Source: Sedimenticola selenatireducens
GTDB taxonomy: Bacteria; Pseudomonadota; Gammaproteobacteria; Chromatiales; Chromatiaceae
Assembly: GCF_007625115.1 (NCBI RefSeq)
Contig: NZ_VMNH01000005.1
Coordinates: forward strand, 1-64,000
Reading direction: 5' to 3'
Length of the DNA: 64,000 nucleotides
Part shown: positions 63,570 through 64,000 of the stretch, in pieces
Layout of the letters: each line of letters starts with the position of its first letter
Numbering within the stretch: position 1 is the first letter of the stretch
Position numbers and translations under genes: made by a program
The notes under the pieces: model-generated
What the model was told of the DNA's origin: nothing
The model's database searches: none
Seen by the model: only the letters and a program-made list of their open reading frames with translations

Positions 63570-64000
63570 ACTACCCCCTCACACTGGCCAAACTACTCGG
63601 TGGCCTCCTACTGGTTGCATTTTCCCTAACCGGCCATGCAGAGAAAAAAGTAACCCAGGTCACCACCGCTAAACTGGCCGATATCACTTTTTTTCAGACC
63701 TATACCGCACCAGCCACGACCCTGAGTCTGAACGAGAGCCGCGTCAGTGCTGAAACCAGCGGCAAGATCCTCAAGATACCTGTTCGGGTAGGTGATTCCG
63801 TTGCTAAAGGTGAACTGCTGGCAGCCCTTGATTGCCAGGAAAACAGCTTTCGAGTAACACGTGCAGAGGCCGGACTGACCAGTATCGAAGCGCGTGTCAC
63901 TCTGGCAAATCAGCAAATCAAGCGCACGAAATCTTTGATTAAAACCAGCAGTGTCTCGGAAGAGCGGTTAAACCAGCAGCAGGCAGACCTTCAGGTAGCC
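63566..64000 (+). CDS. Efflux RND periplasmic adaptor, N-terminal fragment
   Basis: The first 145 codons of a membrane-fusion protein, cut by the window edge. A signal peptide (ending GHA at about residue 25) is followed by a barrel-sandwich half-motif (SAETSGKILKIPVRVGDSVA then GELLAALDCQE) and an alpha-hairpin start (FRVTRAEAGLTSIEARVTLA). Such adaptors join an inner-membrane RND pump to an outer-membrane channel; the pump gene probably follows beyond the window. Coupled to the PadR gene by a 4-base overlap. Confidence 0.9.
   Translation, partial: MNYPLTLAKLLGGLLLVAFSLTGHAEKKVTQVTTAKLADITFFQTYTAPATTLSLNESRVSAETSGKILKIPVRVGDSVAKGELLAALDCQENSFRVTRAEAGLTSIEARVTLANQQIKRTKSLIKTSSVSEERLNQQQADLQVA

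Overview
The window is a gene-dense stretch (about 50% GC by eye) of a gammaproteobacterial chromosome. The gene order supports this: hemA-prfA-prmC-moeB diverges from a TPR lipoprotein-ispE-tRNA-Gln-prs-rplY-pth unit, and the window also carries dsbD-aroQ-accBC-prmA-dusB-fis-purH-purD, lptD-surA-pdxA and lgt-thyA-folA, blocks familiar from pseudomonads and Chromatiales-like bacteria. A DsrC/TusE-family protein beside cysB hints at a sulfur-oxidising lineage, but that is inference. No phage, insertion sequence with transposase, CRISPR or rRNA was seen.

Layout. 1-690: tRNA-Tyr, tRNA-Gly, tRNA-Thr and tuf, read on the minus strand. 1071-2324: a FadL-type outer-membrane protein. 2406-7783, minus: pth, rplY, prs, tRNA-Gln, ispE and a TPR lipoprotein. 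8034-14016, plus: hemA, prfA, prmC, a small unknown, moeB, a methyltransferase and an ANTAR response regulator. 14081-17344, minus: gatCAB. 17669-29935, plus: the cell-wall/elongasome block mreBCD-mrdAB-mltB-rlpA-dacA, then dat-ybeD-lipB-lipA and a DUF218 protein. 29961-31209, minus: fxsA and murI. 31307-44344, plus: cutA, dsbD, tlpA-like, aroQ, accBC, prmA, a DUF3426 protein, dusB-fis, purH, an lpxA-like gene and purD. 44375-50716: amgK, divergent from lptD-surA-pdxA. 50851-55513: a DsrC-like gene divergent from cysB, an acidic unknown, a GnnA/GnnB-like pair and a 54-codon membrane protein. 55721-64000: ankyrin protein, apaG, YjdF-like, apaH, lgt-thyA-folA, a structured 400-base region before an XRE regulator, rlmI, and a PadR regulator with the start of an efflux adaptor.

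How they work together. Most genes serve envelope construction (Mre/Rod elongasome, PBP2, PBP5, murI, dat, amgK, lptD, surA, lgt, lpxA-like), translation (tRNAs, tuf, prfA, prmC, prmA, gatCAB, pth, rplY, rlmI, dusB), cofactors (hemA, lipA/B, pdxA, folA, moeB) and nucleotides (prs, purH, purD, thyA).

The most unusual points are: (1) two multi-hairpin elements, each directly 3' of a tRNA gene and each carrying a copy of that tRNA's 3' end; (2) mreC, whose conserved N-terminus is only complete if translation starts at an ATT codon; (3) an lpxA-like gene inside purH-purD that lacks the usual active-site-loop lysine, together with a GnnA/GnnB-like pair, suggesting a 2,3-diamino-sugar lipid A; (4) a DsrC-family protein with neither redox cysteine, next to cysB; (5) ispE ending inside tRNA-Gln; (6) a candidate structured RNA upstream of an XRE regulator; (7) a 161-base hairpin-forming element resembling a MITE.
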